The notes beneath the pieces were generated by a model. That model had not been told where the DNA came from, did no database searches, and saw only the letters and a program-made list of their open reading frames with translations. Both the position numbers and the translations under genes were made by a program. From Bacteroidales bacterium (GTDB lineage Bacteria; Bacteroidota; Bacteroidia; Bacteroidales; JAAYUG01): DNA of 48,554 bases. The stretch spans positions 1 through 48,554 of the forward strand of contig JAAYUG010000049.1 of the NCBI GenBank assembly GCA_012517825.1, given 5' to 3'. Every line of letters begins with the position of its first letter. The first letter of the stretch is position 1. Below, in pieces: positions 32,315 through 44,112 of the stretch.

Positions 32315-34240
32315 TCAGCGCTGAAATCCAAGTTGAAGACCAAAGGCAAGGAAGCGGCCCGGCATGGGATAGCCTTTGATAATCTGGTAGGAAGTATTGA
32401 AAAGATTATCGGCTCTGGCATAAAGATGCCCGTTCAGGGTATGCGCCCTGAACTGAAAGGCTGCCGAAAGGCCTGCCAGGATAAAGGAAGGCAAAGGCCT
32501 GCCGGAATGATCGTCAGTAATGTATCTTTTGCCTGTATAATTCACAGAAGTTGTAAGCGACAAACGACGCAACTGCACTGTACCTGAATAGAAAGCGTTC
32601 AGCAGAGGAACATAACGAAGTTGCTTACCCAAAATTCCTGAAGTATTGTCGTAGATTGCGGTGCTGGTTGACCGGACAGCAGTAATTTCTCCCTGCTGGC
32701 GGATTTTTATACTGCCAAGTACCAGGGAATGAGCAAAGGAGAATTCGGCTCCCCGTGCCCATACTTTCTTATAATTAACGGGGTTAAAAAAGTTCCCTTC
32801 TCCCGTCCACACTATCAGGTCATTAATATGCGTTGAAAAAGCCGTCAGATCAAAGGTCAGGTTGTACCGATCCTGTTCCGTAAATGAAAGTCCTGTTCCG
32901 ATTTCCGAGGTATACCCTTTTTCAGGAAGCAAATGGGGATTTCCTCCGGGTTGCCAGTATTTTTCGTTAAGTGTCGGTGGCCGATATTTGGCGGCTACCG
33001 AAGCACGAACATACGAATGGTTGTTCAGGAAGTTCTTTCTGATTCCGGCTGAGGGCAATGGAACCGGCGCAATACTGGGTATAACTTCCAGGCGGAAAGC
33101 AGTATTAATAATGAAAGCCTTCAGGTCAATGCGCGCGGCGGTAAAAACAGCAAACCGTTCCTCTGCAATGCGCCGGCCGTAACTGTCTACCTGAGCCTGA
33201 ACATGTTGGAATGTTCCCCCTGCATCCCATGTGAGTCTTTTGCCGGCAATGTTCCGGAAATTGATATCGGCAAGGTATTGCTGTGCAGAAATATCGGAAT
33301 GCACCCTGCTGACAGAGTCGTTATAGAAAAGGTTATCATTGAAAAAGGCATTCCTGAAAACCAGGGAAGAACGCCGCATGGTGCGCACATACCGGAGGAA
33401 AATTTTCAGGGTAGAATCTTTCTGGGTTGCCACAGAGGGTACATACGAGCCCATGACGGCAGGAAGGTTTTTGAATCTGTCCTGATACCAGATACCTGCC
33501 TGAATCTGCCGGGAAGGATTTATATTAAAGGAAACCGTGTGGAACATTCCGTACGAGCGAAGCTGGTTATGATGCAACGTCAGCACAGGAGAACCATACT
33601 TGTAAATGTCTTTGTAGGGATACCGGTTTTCTGCGTTGCGTGTAAAAAAGATGCTTTTAACCAATACTTTTTTTCCGGAATATCCTATGTTTCCTGCCGT
33701 AAACCATGAACCATACGATCCGGCTTCGGTAGATAGTCCGGATGAGAAACCCTGTTCGGAGGAAGGTGAAGATGTTAGGTCAACCGATCCGCCGAACGTT
33801 CCGCCACCATATAAGGATCCTGATGCACCGTAAACAAGGGAGACTTTGTCTGCAATAGTAAGAGGTATCAGGGAGAGATCAGCATCTCCTGTTGTAGGGC
33901 TGTTGAGAGGGAATCCGTTCCAGGTGACCTGGGTATGGTTGGAGAAAGTTCCCCGGAAGGACAGGGAGGTCAGATTGCCGGGTGCACCATATGATTTGAC
34001 AAATACCGAAGAAACCGATGACAAAAGCTGGCCGGCATCCCTGGCGGTAACGGAAGCGAGATCTTCGCGGCCGAATGTTCTAATCTTGAATGCATCGGAA
34101 TAATAAACCGCCCTGGGTTGAACGATGCACACCTCATTAAGAGAGTAATTGAGAAGGGTATCCGGTGTTTCCGCCACGGCGGAAAGGCATAACATGCCCG
34201 GAAAAAGCAATACAACAGAAAAAGGTAAGGAATGTTTCAT
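32315..34240 (-). CDS. btuB: TonB-dependent outer-membrane receptor for vitamin B12
   Basis: A 641-residue outer-membrane barrel that imports corrinoids with energy from TonB. A signal peptide (FSVVLLFPGMLCLSAVAE) is followed by a short N-terminal segment and a plug domain: REDLASVTARDAGQLLSSV, then SLSFRGTFSNHTQVTWNGFPL and VYGASGSLYGGGTFGGSVDL. A barrel of about 22 strands ends in the usual aromatic strand (FLAFGLQLGFQR). The cobalamin riboswitch upstream gives strong evidence for the substrate. The ATG at 34240 lies 56 bp downstream of the B12 box. A 38-bp gap separates it from btuG. Confidence 0.92.
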   Translation of the reverse strand: MKHSLPFSVVLLFPGMLCLSAVAETPDTLLNYSLNEVCIVQPRAVYYSDAFKIRTFGREDLASVTARDAGQLLSSVSSVFVKSYGAPGNLTSLSFRGTFSNHTQVTWNGFPLNSPTTGDADLSLIPLTIADKVSLVYGASGSLYGGGTFGGSVDLTSSPSSEQGFSSGLSTEAGSYGSWFTAGNIGYSGKKVLVKSIFFTRNAENRYPYKDIYKYGSPVLTLHHNQLRSYGMFHTVSFNINPSRQIQAGIWYQDRFKNLPAVMGSYVPSVATQKDSTLKIFLRYVRTMRRSSLVFRNAFFNDNLFYNDSVSRVHSDISAQQYLADINFRNIAGKRLTWDAGGTFQHVQAQVDSYGRRIAEERFAVFTAARIDLKAFIINTAFRLEVIPSIAPVPLPSAGIRKNFLNNHSYVRASVAAKYRPPTLNEKYWQPGGNPHLLPEKGYTSEIGTGLSFTEQDRYNLTFDLTAFSTHINDLIVWTGEGNFFNPVNYKKVWARGAEFSFAHSLVLGSIKIRQQGEITAVRSTSTAIYDNTSGILGKQLRYVPLLNAFYSGTVQLRRLSLTTSVNYTGKRYITDDHSGRPLPSFILAGLSAAFQFRAHTLNGHLYARADNLFNTSYQIIKGYPMPGRFLAFGLQLGFQR

Positions 34241-34289
34241 AGTTCCTAATGTTTAACCCGAACATCTATCCGCAGTCCGGCGGATAAAT

Positions 34290-34466
34290 CCGAATGGCAG
34301 GTCTTCTGACTCACCCCTTTGCAGCGCCTTCCCGCCCGGGTTCAACGGACAGTGGCCAGGTTGCTGCAAAACATAAACAAGGGCTCACAGCAGCGGGTAC
34401 TGTTGCCGATTTGCACGGCATTCCCTTTTCATCACCATCGTTTGCTATACGACAGTGAAACCATTC
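34290..34466 (-). ncRNA. Cobalamin riboswitch
   Basis: Read on the minus strand, the region has the conserved order of the B12 aptamer. These are AAAGGGAATGCCG (near 34428-34416), AGTACCCGCTGCTGTGAG (near 34402-34385), CCACTG (34354-34349), GGGAAGGCG (near 34333-34325) and the B12 box GAGTCAGAAGACCTGCC (34312-34296). It lies between a promoter element and btuB and should lower expression when cobalamin is plentiful. A small hairpin, ATCCGC (34268-34273) with GCGGAT (34280-34285), lies between aptamer and start codon and could be part of the expression platform. There is no T run, so control of translation is more likely than termination. Confidence 0.93.
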
Positions 34467-34472
34467 TGAGGA

Positions 34473-34480
34473 CAAAAGTA
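34473..34480 (-). promoter_or_regulatory. -7 promoter element TACTTTTG of the B12 operon
   Basis: On the minus strand TACTTTTG fits TAnnTTTG exactly. Transcription would start near 34468, right at the 5' end of the riboswitch aptamer, which agrees with its role. No convincing -33 TTTG is found. Confidence 0.6.
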
Positions 34481-34541
34481 GCAATAAATTCATCCGGTAG
34501 TTATCAGGAGAACAAAAATGTTTAAACAATTTTTTCACATC

Positions 34542-34559
34542 AAACAAGCGTGCTTGTTT
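34542..34559. promoter_or_regulatory. Inverted repeat, possible regulator-binding site
   Basis: AAACAAGC-GT-GCTTGTTT is a perfect 8-bp inverted repeat with a 2-bp spacer. It ends 2 bp before the TATCTTTA element of ligA and lies about 60 bp upstream of the btuB promoter element. The size and symmetry suit a dimeric regulator such as a TetR-type protein. No regulator gene is nearby. Confidence 0.45.
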
Positions 34560-34561
34560 AT

Positions 34562-34569
34562 TATCTTTA
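34562..34569 (+). promoter_or_regulatory. Probable -7 promoter element TATCTTTA for ligA
   Basis: TATCTTTA differs from TAnnTTTG only in the last base and lies 19 bp before the ligA ATG at 34589. Confidence 0.4.
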
Positions 34570-34570
34570 G

Positions 34571-36589
<2,019 letters not shown>

Positions 36590-36639
36590 GTTTGGAAAAT
36601 AAAGCGGGAACATGTAACTTGGCTGGCAAATTTCGGACC

Positions 36640-37224
36640 GTGGCATTTCTTGAAAAATGGCGCTATAAGCTGGGAGAAGCATCTCTCAGAAGGCAGATGA
36701 AAAAAACACATCGCCAGGTAAAGGCTTTCAATCTCCGGCAGGCAAAAGAAGTAGGAATTCTTTTTGATGCAACCACTCTGGAAAAATATGAACCGGTGCG
36801 ATCGTTCATCGCTTTTTTACAGGATCAAGGCATTCATACCCATGTTCTTGGATACATAAACGATAAGAAAATCCCTGATTCCTACCTTCTCCGGCGCAGT
36901 TTTCACTTTTTTTCCAAAAACGAACTTAGCTGGACATTCAGGCCGGTAAGCCAGCATGCTGTCAATTTCTGCGAAAAGAATTTTGATATCCTGTTTTCTC
37001 TTGATACAGCAGATTTATTTCCCCTGCGTTATCTTGCAAGCCTTTCGAAAGCATATTTTAAGGTTGGCAGGTTTTTCCCCTATCATCAGCATCTTGACTT
37101 TATGATCAATCTGAAGGACGACACATCAGTTGGTTATCTGATCGAACAGATAAAAACCTATCTGATGGATTTACGAACCGGCAATGAAACAGACATTAAC
37201 CAACATATACCTGCAGAAAAATGA
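36640..37224 (+). CDS. DUF6913-like conserved protein of Bacteroidota
   Basis: A protein of about 194 residues, probably cytoplasmic. It has a basic N-terminus (WRYKLGEASLRRQMKKTHRQ), then NLRQAKEVGILFDATTLE, a segment typical of the DUF6913 family as I recall it. Further blocks are VLGYINDKKIPDSYL, ELSWTFRP, FDILFSLDTADLFPLRYLA and LDFMINLKDD. Function is unknown. The start is uncertain: no ATG precedes the conserved part. GTG at 36640 gives MAFLEKWRYKL, while TTG at 36592, 2 bp after the ligA stop, would add 16 residues. Its TGA overlaps the dapA ATG by 4 bp, so the two are translationally coupled, as is common for this gene pair in the phylum. Confidence 0.8.
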   Translation: MAFLEKWRYKLGEASLRRQMKKTHRQVKAFNLRQAKEVGILFDATTLEKYEPVRSFIAFLQDQGIHTHVLGYINDKKIPDSYLLRRSFHFFSKNELSWTFRPVSQHAVNFCEKNFDILFSLDTADLFPLRYLASLSKAYFKVGRFFPYHQHLDFMINLKDDTSVGYLIEQIKTYLMDLRTGNETDINQHIPAEK

Positions 37225-38108
37225 ACAGAAAATTTTTGACCGGCACAGGGGTTGCCATTGTTACACCGTTTCATGAGGACAAGACGGTGGATTTTGAATC
37301 ATTGAGTAAGCTCACACGGTATCTGGTTGACAACAAGGTAGAGTATATAGTTGTACTGGGTACCACAGGCGAATCAGTTGTTTTATCGAAAGAAGAGAAA
37401 AAGCAGGTTGTACACAAAGTTATTCATACCGCAGAAGGGAAAGCCGGTATTGTAGTAGGAATCGGCGGTAACAATACGCAGGAAGTTCTCAGAAACATCC
37501 GGGAATTTGATTATGAAGGAGTTGATGCAGTTTTGTCGGTGTGTCCTTATTACAACAAGCCCAACCAGAGAGGGTTATATGAACATTTCAAGGCAGTGGC
37601 CGGAGAATGCAAAGTACCGGTAATCGTTTACAATGTTCCGGGAAGAACGGGGACTAATCTTGCTGCTGACACCACGGTGCGCCTGGCCCATGATATCAAA
37701 AACATTGTGGCCGTAAAGGAAGCATCAGGAAATCTGGAACAAATCATGCAGATCATACGGGATAAACCGTCTGATTTTCTGGTCATTTCAGGAGATGATC
37801 TGCTCACTCTGCCCATTATTGCCTGCGGAGGGGCTGGGGTTATTTCCGTTTCGGCAAATGCTTTTCCCAGGCAGGTTGGTACCATGGTGCGCCATGCCCT
37901 GGAAGGAAATTTCAGGGGAGCTCTGCCCTATCATTACCAATTGATGGAAGTAACAAGGCTTTTGTTTTCTGAAGGAAGTCCGGCCGGTATAAAGGCCGTG
38001 CTCCATCATCTGGGCCTGGCTAAAAACGAACTCCGGTTGCCCCTTGTTCCGGTAACCGAAGCCACTTATCAGAAACTGGCATCGGCCGCCGATGCAATAT
38101 TGAAATAG
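37221..38108 (+). CDS. dapA: 4-hydroxy-tetrahydrodipicolinate synthase
   Basis: Condenses pyruvate with aspartate semialdehyde, the first committed step to diaminopimelate and lysine. The 295-residue TIM-barrel protein has the Schiff-base lysine K166 in IVAVKEASG and the catalytic tyrosine Y137 in VIVYNVPGRTGTN. It also has the active-site GTTGES (47-52) and CPYYNKPNQRGLYEHF. All are intact. The ATG at 37221 overlaps the stop of the upstream gene by 4 bp. It converges on secA, whose end is 25 bp away. Confidence 0.96.
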   Translation: MNRKFLTGTGVAIVTPFHEDKTVDFESLSKLTRYLVDNKVEYIVVLGTTGESVVLSKEEKKQVVHKVIHTAEGKAGIVVGIGGNNTQEVLRNIREFDYEGVDAVLSVCPYYNKPNQRGLYEHFKAVAGECKVPVIVYNVPGRTGTNLAADTTVRLAHDIKNIVAVKEASGNLEQIMQIIRDKPSDFLVISGDDLLTLPIIACGGAGVISVSANAFPRQVGTMVRHALEGNFRGALPYHYQLMEVTRLLFSEGSPAGIKAVLHHLGLAKNELRLPLVPVTEATYQKLASAADAILK

Positions 38109-38133
38109 TATTCTCCGCTTTCCTTTTCTGGGG

Positions 38134-41100
38134 TTAATTCACGGGGACAGTTTTACCGTGGCAATTTTTGTATTTCTTTCCACTTCCGCAGGGGCAAGGA
38201 TCATTTCGTCCCACCTTCTTTTCCACCTTAACCGGCTGGCTCCGCTGAGGCTGCTGCTGCTGCTGTGCACCTGCCTGGGAAAGGGATGAGCCGAATTCCG
38301 ACTTGCTCTCCTTAAGGTTGCTGAGATCAAGACGCCTGGGAGCCTGAGCCCTCTGAATCTGGCTGCTGTCGCGGATCGGAATATGCCCTTTGACCAGGAT
38401 ACTGACCACTTCGCGGTTCACTTTATCAAGCATATTTTTAAACAATTCATATGCCTCAAATTTGTAAATCAGCAAAGGATCCTTCTGTTCATAGGCTGCA
38501 TTCTGCACCGACGTTTTGAGATCATCCATTTCGCGCAGATGCTCCTTCCATGCCTCATCAATGGTGTACAGTATAATGGTTTTCTCATAGGAACGGACCA
38601 GCTCCATTCCTTTTGTTTCATAAGCTTTCTTGAGGTTGGTTATGATCTGATATACCCGCTGTCCGTCGGTTATAGGAACAACAATATTTTCGTATATATG
38701 GGACTGCTTTTCGTAGACGTCCTTAATGACAGGATATGCCTGTGAAGCAATAAATTCAGATTTCCTTTTGTACTGGGCCACCAGGGCTCTGTAAATTTTG
38801 TCGGTAAGTTCTTCAATGGTTTTCTGCCTGAATTCTTCCTCAGTAACAGGAGCATCCATGGAGAGTGTCCGGATGAGATCCATGGTAAAGTCAGAGAATT
38901 CAGAAACACCATAGTGGGTTTCAACAACTGACTGCACGGCATCATACATCATGTTGGCGATATCGACTTCCAGCCGTTCGCCGAAGAGGGCATGACGGCG
39001 GCGGCGGTAAACCACTTCGCGCTGGGAATTCATCACATCGTCGTATTCCAACAGTCGTTTACGGATGCCGAAGTTGTTTTCCTCCACCTTGCGCTGGGCC
39101 CGTTCGATTGATTTGGTGATCATGGGATGCTGGATCACTTCACCTTCTTTAAGGCCCAGTTTATCCATCAGGTTGGCAATTCGATCCGATCCAAAGAGCC
39201 GCATCAGGTCATCTTCAAGGGAAACAAAGAACTGGGAAGTTCCGGGGTCTCCCTGGCGACCTGAACGACCTCGAAGCTGGCGGTCAACCCGGCGGGATTC
39301 ATGCCGCTCTGTGCCGATGATGGCCAGCCCGCCTGCCTGTCGAACTTCCTCTGTTATTTTGATGTCGGTACCCCGGCCAGCCATATTGGTAGCAATGGTA
39401 ATGGTGCCTTTTTTACCCGCTTCGGCCACAATTTCAGCTTCCTTGGCGTGTAGCTTGGCATTCAGCACCTGGTGCTTCAGACCTCTGAGCTTCAGCATAC
39501 GGCTCAGAAGCTCTGATACTTCCACCGACGTTGTTCCGACAAGGACAGGGCGTCCTATCTTGTACAGATGTTCAATTTCGTCAATAACTGCATTGTATTT
39601 TTCGCGTTTGGTCTTATAGACCAGATCCTCCATGTCCTTTCTGATAACGGGCTTATTGGTGGGAATTACAACAACATCCAGTTTGTAAATATCCCAGAAC
39701 TCACCGGCTTCCGTTTCGGCAGTACCGGTCATACCCGCCAGTTTCTTGTACATACGGAAGTAATTCTGGAGGGTAATGGTGGCGAAAGTCTGTGTAGCCG
39801 CCTCAACCTTCACCCGCTCCTTCGCTTCAATAGCCTGATGCAGTCCGTCGGAATACCTTCTGCCTTCCAGAATACGACCTGTTTGCTCATCAACAATTTT
39901 GACCTTATTGTCAATTACAACATACTCTACATCCTTTTCGAAAAGCGCGTATGCCTTCAGTAACTGGTGAACGGTATGGACACGTTCCGATTTAACTGCG
40001 TAATCCTGAAGCAGTTGGTCCTTCTTTGCCAGTTTTTCTGCATTGGAGAGATTGGATCGTTCAATTTCAGCAATTTCAGAACCTATGTCGGGCAGGATAA
40101 AAAAATGCGGGTCTTCCGAGGCAGCTGTAATCAGATCAATCCCTTTGTCGGTGAGTTCAACTGAGTTGTTTTTTTCATCGATAATAAAGTAAAGGTCATC
40201 TGTAACAAGATGCATGTTTTTGGAGTTCTCCTGCATGTAAAAGTTTTCCGTCTTGAGCAGGAGCGCCTTGTTTCCCTGTTCGCTCAGCAGTTTTATGAGG
40301 GCATTATGTTTCGGAAGACCTTTGTATGCCTGCAAAAGGTTGAATCCTGCTTTTTCCAGGTTGCCTTCGGCAAGGTATTTTCGGGCATCAGCCAGTATCT
40401 GATTGACCAGTTTGCGCTGGGCATTGACCAGGTTCTCGACACGCGGTTTGAGTTCTTCAAAGAGCTGATCGTCTCCCTTGGGCACCGGCCCTGAAATAAT
40501 AAGTGGTGTGCGGGCATCGTCAATAAGCACCGAGTCGACTTCGTCCACAATGGCATAAATATGTTCTCTCTGGACCAGGTCTTCAGGACTGAGAGCCATG
40601 TTGTCGCGCAGGTAATCAAAACCAAATTCGTTGTTGGTTCCAAAGGTAATATCTGCCTGGTAGGCTTTGCGGCGGGCCTCGCTGTTGGGCTGGTGTTTAT
40701 CAATACAGTCAACGGAAAGACCATGGAACTGATACAATGGCCCCATCCATTCCGAGTCACGGCGCGAGAGGTAATCATTTACAGTTACGATATGAACACC
40801 GCGGCCGGAAAGCGCATTGAGAAAAACGGGAAGGGTGGCAACGAGGGTTTTTCCTTCGCCGGTTGCCATTTCAGCAATTTTCCCCTGATGGAGAACCACA
40901 CCTCCGATCAGCTGGACATCATAATGAACCATGTCCCAGCGGATGCGGTTTCCTCCGGCCATCCAGCTGCTATGCCACAGTGCTTTGTCACCTTTGATTT
41001 CAACATGATCGTATTTGGCGGCCATCTCCCGATCGAAATCATTTGCCGTAACTTCCACCACATCATTCTCCACAAATCTTCTTGCAGTATCTTTCATGAT

Positions 41101-41442
41101 GGCGAAGGCTTCGGGTAAAACTTCATCCATCACTGCCGCAAGCCGCGCATCAATTTCCTTCTCGATCCGGTCAATGCGCTCATAAAGATTTTCCTTCTGG
41201 TCAAAATCGTCGGTCCGCTCAACTTCCTCCCTCAGGCGGGCAATTTCAGCTTCCAAATCAGCTACACTGGATTTAACTTTGGTCCGCAATGCTGCCGAAC
41301 GCGCCCGCAGTTCATCATGCGACAGTTTGGTAATGGAAGGATAAATATCACGAATTTTATCAACTATGGGCATTATCTCCTTGATATCCCTTTCGGACTT
41401 ATTGCCCAGAAAACCGGAAAGAATTTTATTAATTAGGCTCAT
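38134..41442 (-). CDS. secA: Protein translocase ATPase SecA
   Basis: The motor ATPase that pushes unfolded proteins through SecYEG. At 1102 residues it is about 200 longer than the E. coli protein, as usual in Bacteroidota. Walker A is ATGEGKT (193-199), followed by [30 protein letters not shown] is the DEAD-type block. An insertion of about 110 residues follows this block (from [18 protein letters not shown] to the region before [13 protein letters not shown]) and contributes to the extra length. Helicase-like motifs in the second lobe include MAGRGTDIK and [14 protein letters not shown]. The C-terminus ends in the zinc motif [14 protein letters not shown], after a Gln-rich linker. It has its own promoter region. 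Confidence 0.96.
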   Translation of the reverse strand: MSLINKILSGFLGNKSERDIKEIMPIVDKIRDIYPSITKLSHDELRARSAALRTKVKSSVADLEAEIARLREEVERTDDFDQKENLYERIDRIEKEIDARLAAVMDEVLPEAFAIMKDTARRFVENDVVEVTANDFDREMAAKYDHVEIKGDKALWHSSWMAGGNRIRWDMVHYDVQLIGGVVLHQGKIAEMATGEGKTLVATLPVFLNALSGRGVHIVTVNDYLSRRDSEWMGPLYQFHGLSVDCIDKHQPNSEARRKAYQADITFGTNNEFGFDYLRDNMALSPEDLVQREHIYAIVDEVDSVLIDDARTPLIISGPVPKGDDQLFEELKPRVENLVNAQRKLVNQILADARKYLAEGNLEKAGFNLLQAYKGLPKHNALIKLLSEQGNKALLLKTENFYMQENSKNMHLVTDDLYFIIDEKNNSVELTDKGIDLITAASEDPHFFILPDIGSEIAEIERSNLSNAEKLAKKDQLLQDYAVKSERVHTVHQLLKAYALFEKDVEYVVIDNKVKIVDEQTGRILEGRRYSDGLHQAIEAKERVKVEAATQTFATITLQNYFRMYKKLAGMTGTAETEAGEFWDIYKLDVVVIPTNKPVIRKDMEDLVYKTKREKYNAVIDEIEHLYKIGRPVLVGTTSVEVSELLSRMLKLRGLKHQVLNAKLHAKEAEIVAEAGKKGTITIATNMAGRGTDIKITEEVRQAGGLAIIGTERHESRRVDRQLRGRSGRQGDPGTSQFFVSLEDDLMRLFGSDRIANLMDKLGLKEGEVIQHPMITKSIERAQRKVEENNFGIRKRLLEYDDVMNSQREVVYRRRRHALFGERLEVDIANMMYDAVQSVVETHYGVSEFSDFTMDLIRTLSMDAPVTEEEFRQKTIEELTDKIYRALVAQYKRKSEFIASQAYPVIKDVYEKQSHIYENIVVPITDGQRVYQIITNLKKAYETKGMELVRSYEKTIILYTIDEAWKEHLREMDDLKTSVQNAAYEQKDPLLIYKFEAYELFKNMLDKVNREVVSILVKGHIPIRDSSQIQRAQAPRRLDLSNLKESKSEFGSSLSQAGAQQQQQPQRSQPVKVEKKVGRNDPCPCGSGKKYKNCHGKTVPVN

Positions 41443-41471
41443 CAGTAAAATGATTCAAAAAATACAAAGTA

Positions 41472-41479
41472 CAAAAGTA
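41472..41479 (-). promoter_or_regulatory. -7 promoter element TACTTTTG for secA
   Basis: On the minus strand TACTTTTG fits TAnnTTTG and lies 29 bp before the secA ATG. A 13-base palindrome, ACAGTAATACTGT (41489-41501), covers the spacer and -33 region just upstream and could be an operator. Confidence 0.5.
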
Positions 41480-41519
41480 ATGAATATTACAGTAATACTG
41501 TTTCCTTAAGAGAAAAACC

Positions 41520-41543
41520 AAAAACATTGCACTTCCTGTGCAA
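41520..41543 (-). terminator. Hairpin terminator after the T9SS metallopeptidase gene
   Basis: TTGCAC (41527-41532) and GTGCAA (41538-41543) pair around a 5-base loop. On the minus strand a TG and then five T residues follow. It lies 36 bp after the stop of the upstream gene and before the secA promoter. Confidence 0.45.
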
Positions 41544-41579
41544 AAAGCAGACCAGAATGCACAAAACGTCATGGGTTTT

Positions 41580-44078
41580 TCAGTGCGAAATTACCAGGCG
41601 ACGGGAAACATTTCCACTGGCTGTATACAATGTGATCAGATACATGCCGTCTTTCCACTGCTGTACAGGAATTTTCAATGCCACATCGTTCTGAGTTCCT
41701 GACAAAGTTTCCGACCATTGTACCTGTCCCAGCAGATTGACGATGGTCAATGTAACCTTGTCTCTGACTGGCAATCCTTTAAGCGAAATGTAAAGATACT
41801 CTGATGCAGGATTCGGGAAAACCGAAAGATTCTCATGTGTAACTGAAACCGAAGGCACATCCACATAATCCTGAATATGAATATTGTCGATGGCCCATCC
41901 CCAGCCATGTGCATAAGGATCGCTGAAAAGGCGGAACCTTATGAGAACCGTATCCTCCGGTTGAAAATAGGGATCGGAAAGCAAATTGATAACCCGCACC
42001 TTAAACAGCGACATATCACCAACGGCAAGCGAATTACCACGGATATCTTTTGAACTATTGTACTTTGCAAGCCATTCAGGGTATGCACGGCAATCCCAGC
42101 CGGGGACGAATGGTTTCCAGGTACTTCCTCCATCTTTAGAACCTTCCACCACCACATAGTCATAAAAATCAGTACTGCCAAACACACTGTTCTCCTCTCC
42201 CGGTTCCACCAGGGCTATCTCCCAGAAGGTCATGTAGGTTGCCGGTCCTGTAAGAATAACCGGAATTCGCAACTGAGCCGTAAAATTCAGCTTCTGATTA
42301 TCCATATCAGGACTTTTGTAAGGATGTTCACTGTGCAATCCCAGGGTATAGAAGCCTGACGGCTGGTCAATGGAAAAGCCATTCATCAGAAAATCAAATG
42401 TTCCGGAATTAAAATCATTGTGATAACTGCGGACAGGTTCCGGGACCGGCTCGACCTGAAGAGTAAAGTATCCTGATTCGGGAAGACGGGTTTCGTTATG
42501 CGCCTTTGACTTGTCTCTTGCCACAATGCGATAGAAAATCGTATCGTCGGCTGTAATACCTGCCAATCTGACAGGAATGGAGGCTGAATAATAAACCAGC
42601 GAATCATGCCGGAGACCTATGGCAGGTTGAGGGGTCTTGTTCACCAGATATTCTATAAAAGCTGTATCCACTCCCAGGTTATCCCGCACCACTGCTTCCA
42701 GAATAACAGAATCGGCTACATCAAGAACATACGGAACAGGTTGATGCTGAATATAGGGTTTGATGGTATCTTCACCTATATAGAAGGAGTAAACAAAATC
42801 AGGAGCCCCTGAAGGAGCAGTAAACAAACGCTGGAAGGTATCTTTTACGGAAATATAATAGAAAATTCGTTGTCCCAGTTTTGTCAAAGGAATATCAGCA
42901 GAGAATTCATTGGGATTTCCGGTTGGCAGCAATGGCTTTACGGTTGAGGTTCTGAAAGTATCAGAAGAAAAATACAATTTCACGGAATTACGTGAAAGAG
43001 CGGTATCACTGGTAACAACAGCCCTAACAGTGACCCGTGAGGTAAGATCTTCAATGTCGGGCAGTGTATCGTGTTTGATCCAGGTATGAATCCATCCCAG
43101 ATCTCCGAGGATTCCGAGGGCAATCGGGCCCGGGTCATGAATAACTTCCATCGTCTGGGTGGCATGTGTCATAAGGCCGTTTATAGTCCCATCGTATTTG
43201 CTGTCGTCAAGATGAGCAATACTGGATCCCTGATCCCACTTGGAAGGAGCATAAAGTTTTGCATTAAACCCTGAATTGGCGCTTCGGGCAACGATTCCGT
43301 CAAAATATACCTTATTGCTTCTCAGCGCTGATCCGAGCAATGTTGATGGACGGGGATAGTAATTCGTGTCGACAAGATAAAGACCATAGATATTTGTTAC
43401 GTACTTATCGAAAATAACCGGAATCCCGGTAGAACCAAGTCCATAATCACCTTCGCGCGTGGCAGAATAATACGTAAAGCTTCTGACAAAACCCAGACCA
43501 TGGCAGAGTTCATGCAGAACAGTTGTTACAAAGTCATACTTACCGGAAGGGCAATTGCCATCGGTTCCAAAATACCAGAGGGACAGATCATTAGAAAAAG
43601 AACCGTAAATATCAGGCTGGTCTTCGCCATTAATATCGCGGCCAAGCATCCGTTCTGCCAGCACCACGGGAAAAAACTTAAATACATCGGAAGACCCGTC
43701 AAAGCCTCTGTAATATACTGATGGACCGGTACTTCCAAGAACACCGGAGGGCAGTTTTTCCCAGGTGGCATCAATTCTTATTGGCACCGGAGAAGTTATC
43801 ATGGAAGCCCAGAGGCTCACTGCATAATCAAAAGCGGTTTTCGCCGCCGAAGGGAAGTCATGATACGTTACCCTGATATCCGCCTTTTTGACAGAAGCAG
43901 ACTTGAGGCGGGATAGTAATTCAGGGCGTGGTAATATTCTGGTATTGGCATCAACCGGCAAACCATAACATACCGGAGGAGGAAACGTTACCGGTTCTCC
44001 GAAAAAAGTTACCTGGGCCGTACCCTTCCCTATAAAAATAAGCAGTAAAATAGAAAACAAAACACTTGTCTTTCTCAT
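41580..44078 (-). CDS. T9SS-exported putative zinc metallopeptidase
   Basis: An 832-residue secreted protein. The signal peptide (SVLFSILLLIFIGKGTAQ) is followed by a domain with the zinc motif VLHELCHGLGF, in which H189 and H193 bind zinc and E190 is catalytic. The usual metzincin third ligand position holds Arg in HELCHGLGFVR, so the third ligand must lie elsewhere. A later block, IAHLDDSKYDG then GILGDLGW, recurs in similar secreted peptidases. Two or three beta-sandwich domains follow, and the protein ends in a T9SS type A sorting domain (FPNPASEYLYISLKGL to RRLVISH). It is monocistronic. Substrate unknown. Confidence 0.82.
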   Translation of the reverse strand: MRKTSVLFSILLLIFIGKGTAQVTFFGEPVTFPPPVCYGLPVDANTRILPRPELLSRLKSASVKKADIRVTYHDFPSAAKTAFDYAVSLWASMITSPVPIRIDATWEKLPSGVLGSTGPSVYYRGFDGSSDVFKFFPVVLAERMLGRDINGEDQPDIYGSFSNDLSLWYFGTDGNCPSGKYDFVTTVLHELCHGLGFVRSFTYYSATREGDYGLGSTGIPVIFDKYVTNIYGLYLVDTNYYPRPSTLLGSALRSNKVYFDGIVARSANSGFNAKLYAPSKWDQGSSIAHLDDSKYDGTINGLMTHATQTMEVIHDPGPIALGILGDLGWIHTWIKHDTLPDIEDLTSRVTVRAVVTSDTALSRNSVKLYFSSDTFRTSTVKPLLPTGNPNEFSADIPLTKLGQRIFYYISVKDTFQRLFTAPSGAPDFVYSFYIGEDTIKPYIQHQPVPYVLDVADSVILEAVVRDNLGVDTAFIEYLVNKTPQPAIGLRHDSLVYYSASIPVRLAGITADDTIFYRIVARDKSKAHNETRLPESGYFTLQVEPVPEPVRSYHNDFNSGTFDFLMNGFSIDQPSGFYTLGLHSEHPYKSPDMDNQKLNFTAQLRIPVILTGPATYMTFWEIALVEPGEENSVFGSTDFYDYVVVEGSKDGGSTWKPFVPGWDCRAYPEWLAKYNSSKDIRGNSLAVGDMSLFKVRVINLLSDPYFQPEDTVLIRFRLFSDPYAHGWGWAIDNIHIQDYVDVPSVSVTHENLSVFPNPASEYLYISLKGLPVRDKVTLTIVNLLGQVQWSETLSGTQNDVALKIPVQQWKDGMYLITLYTASGNVSRRLVISH

Positions 44079-44112
44079 AAAACGTTATCATTAGCAAGAC
44101 ATAACAAAACCG

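Noticed and set aside
34268-34285. Short hairpin after the riboswitch read as an intrinsic terminator
   Set aside because: The 6-bp stem is not followed by a T run on the minus strand, so a terminator call is not justified.
40561-41118. Plus-strand open frame of 185 codons
   Set aside because: Antisense to the most conserved part of secA; a shadow of codon usage.
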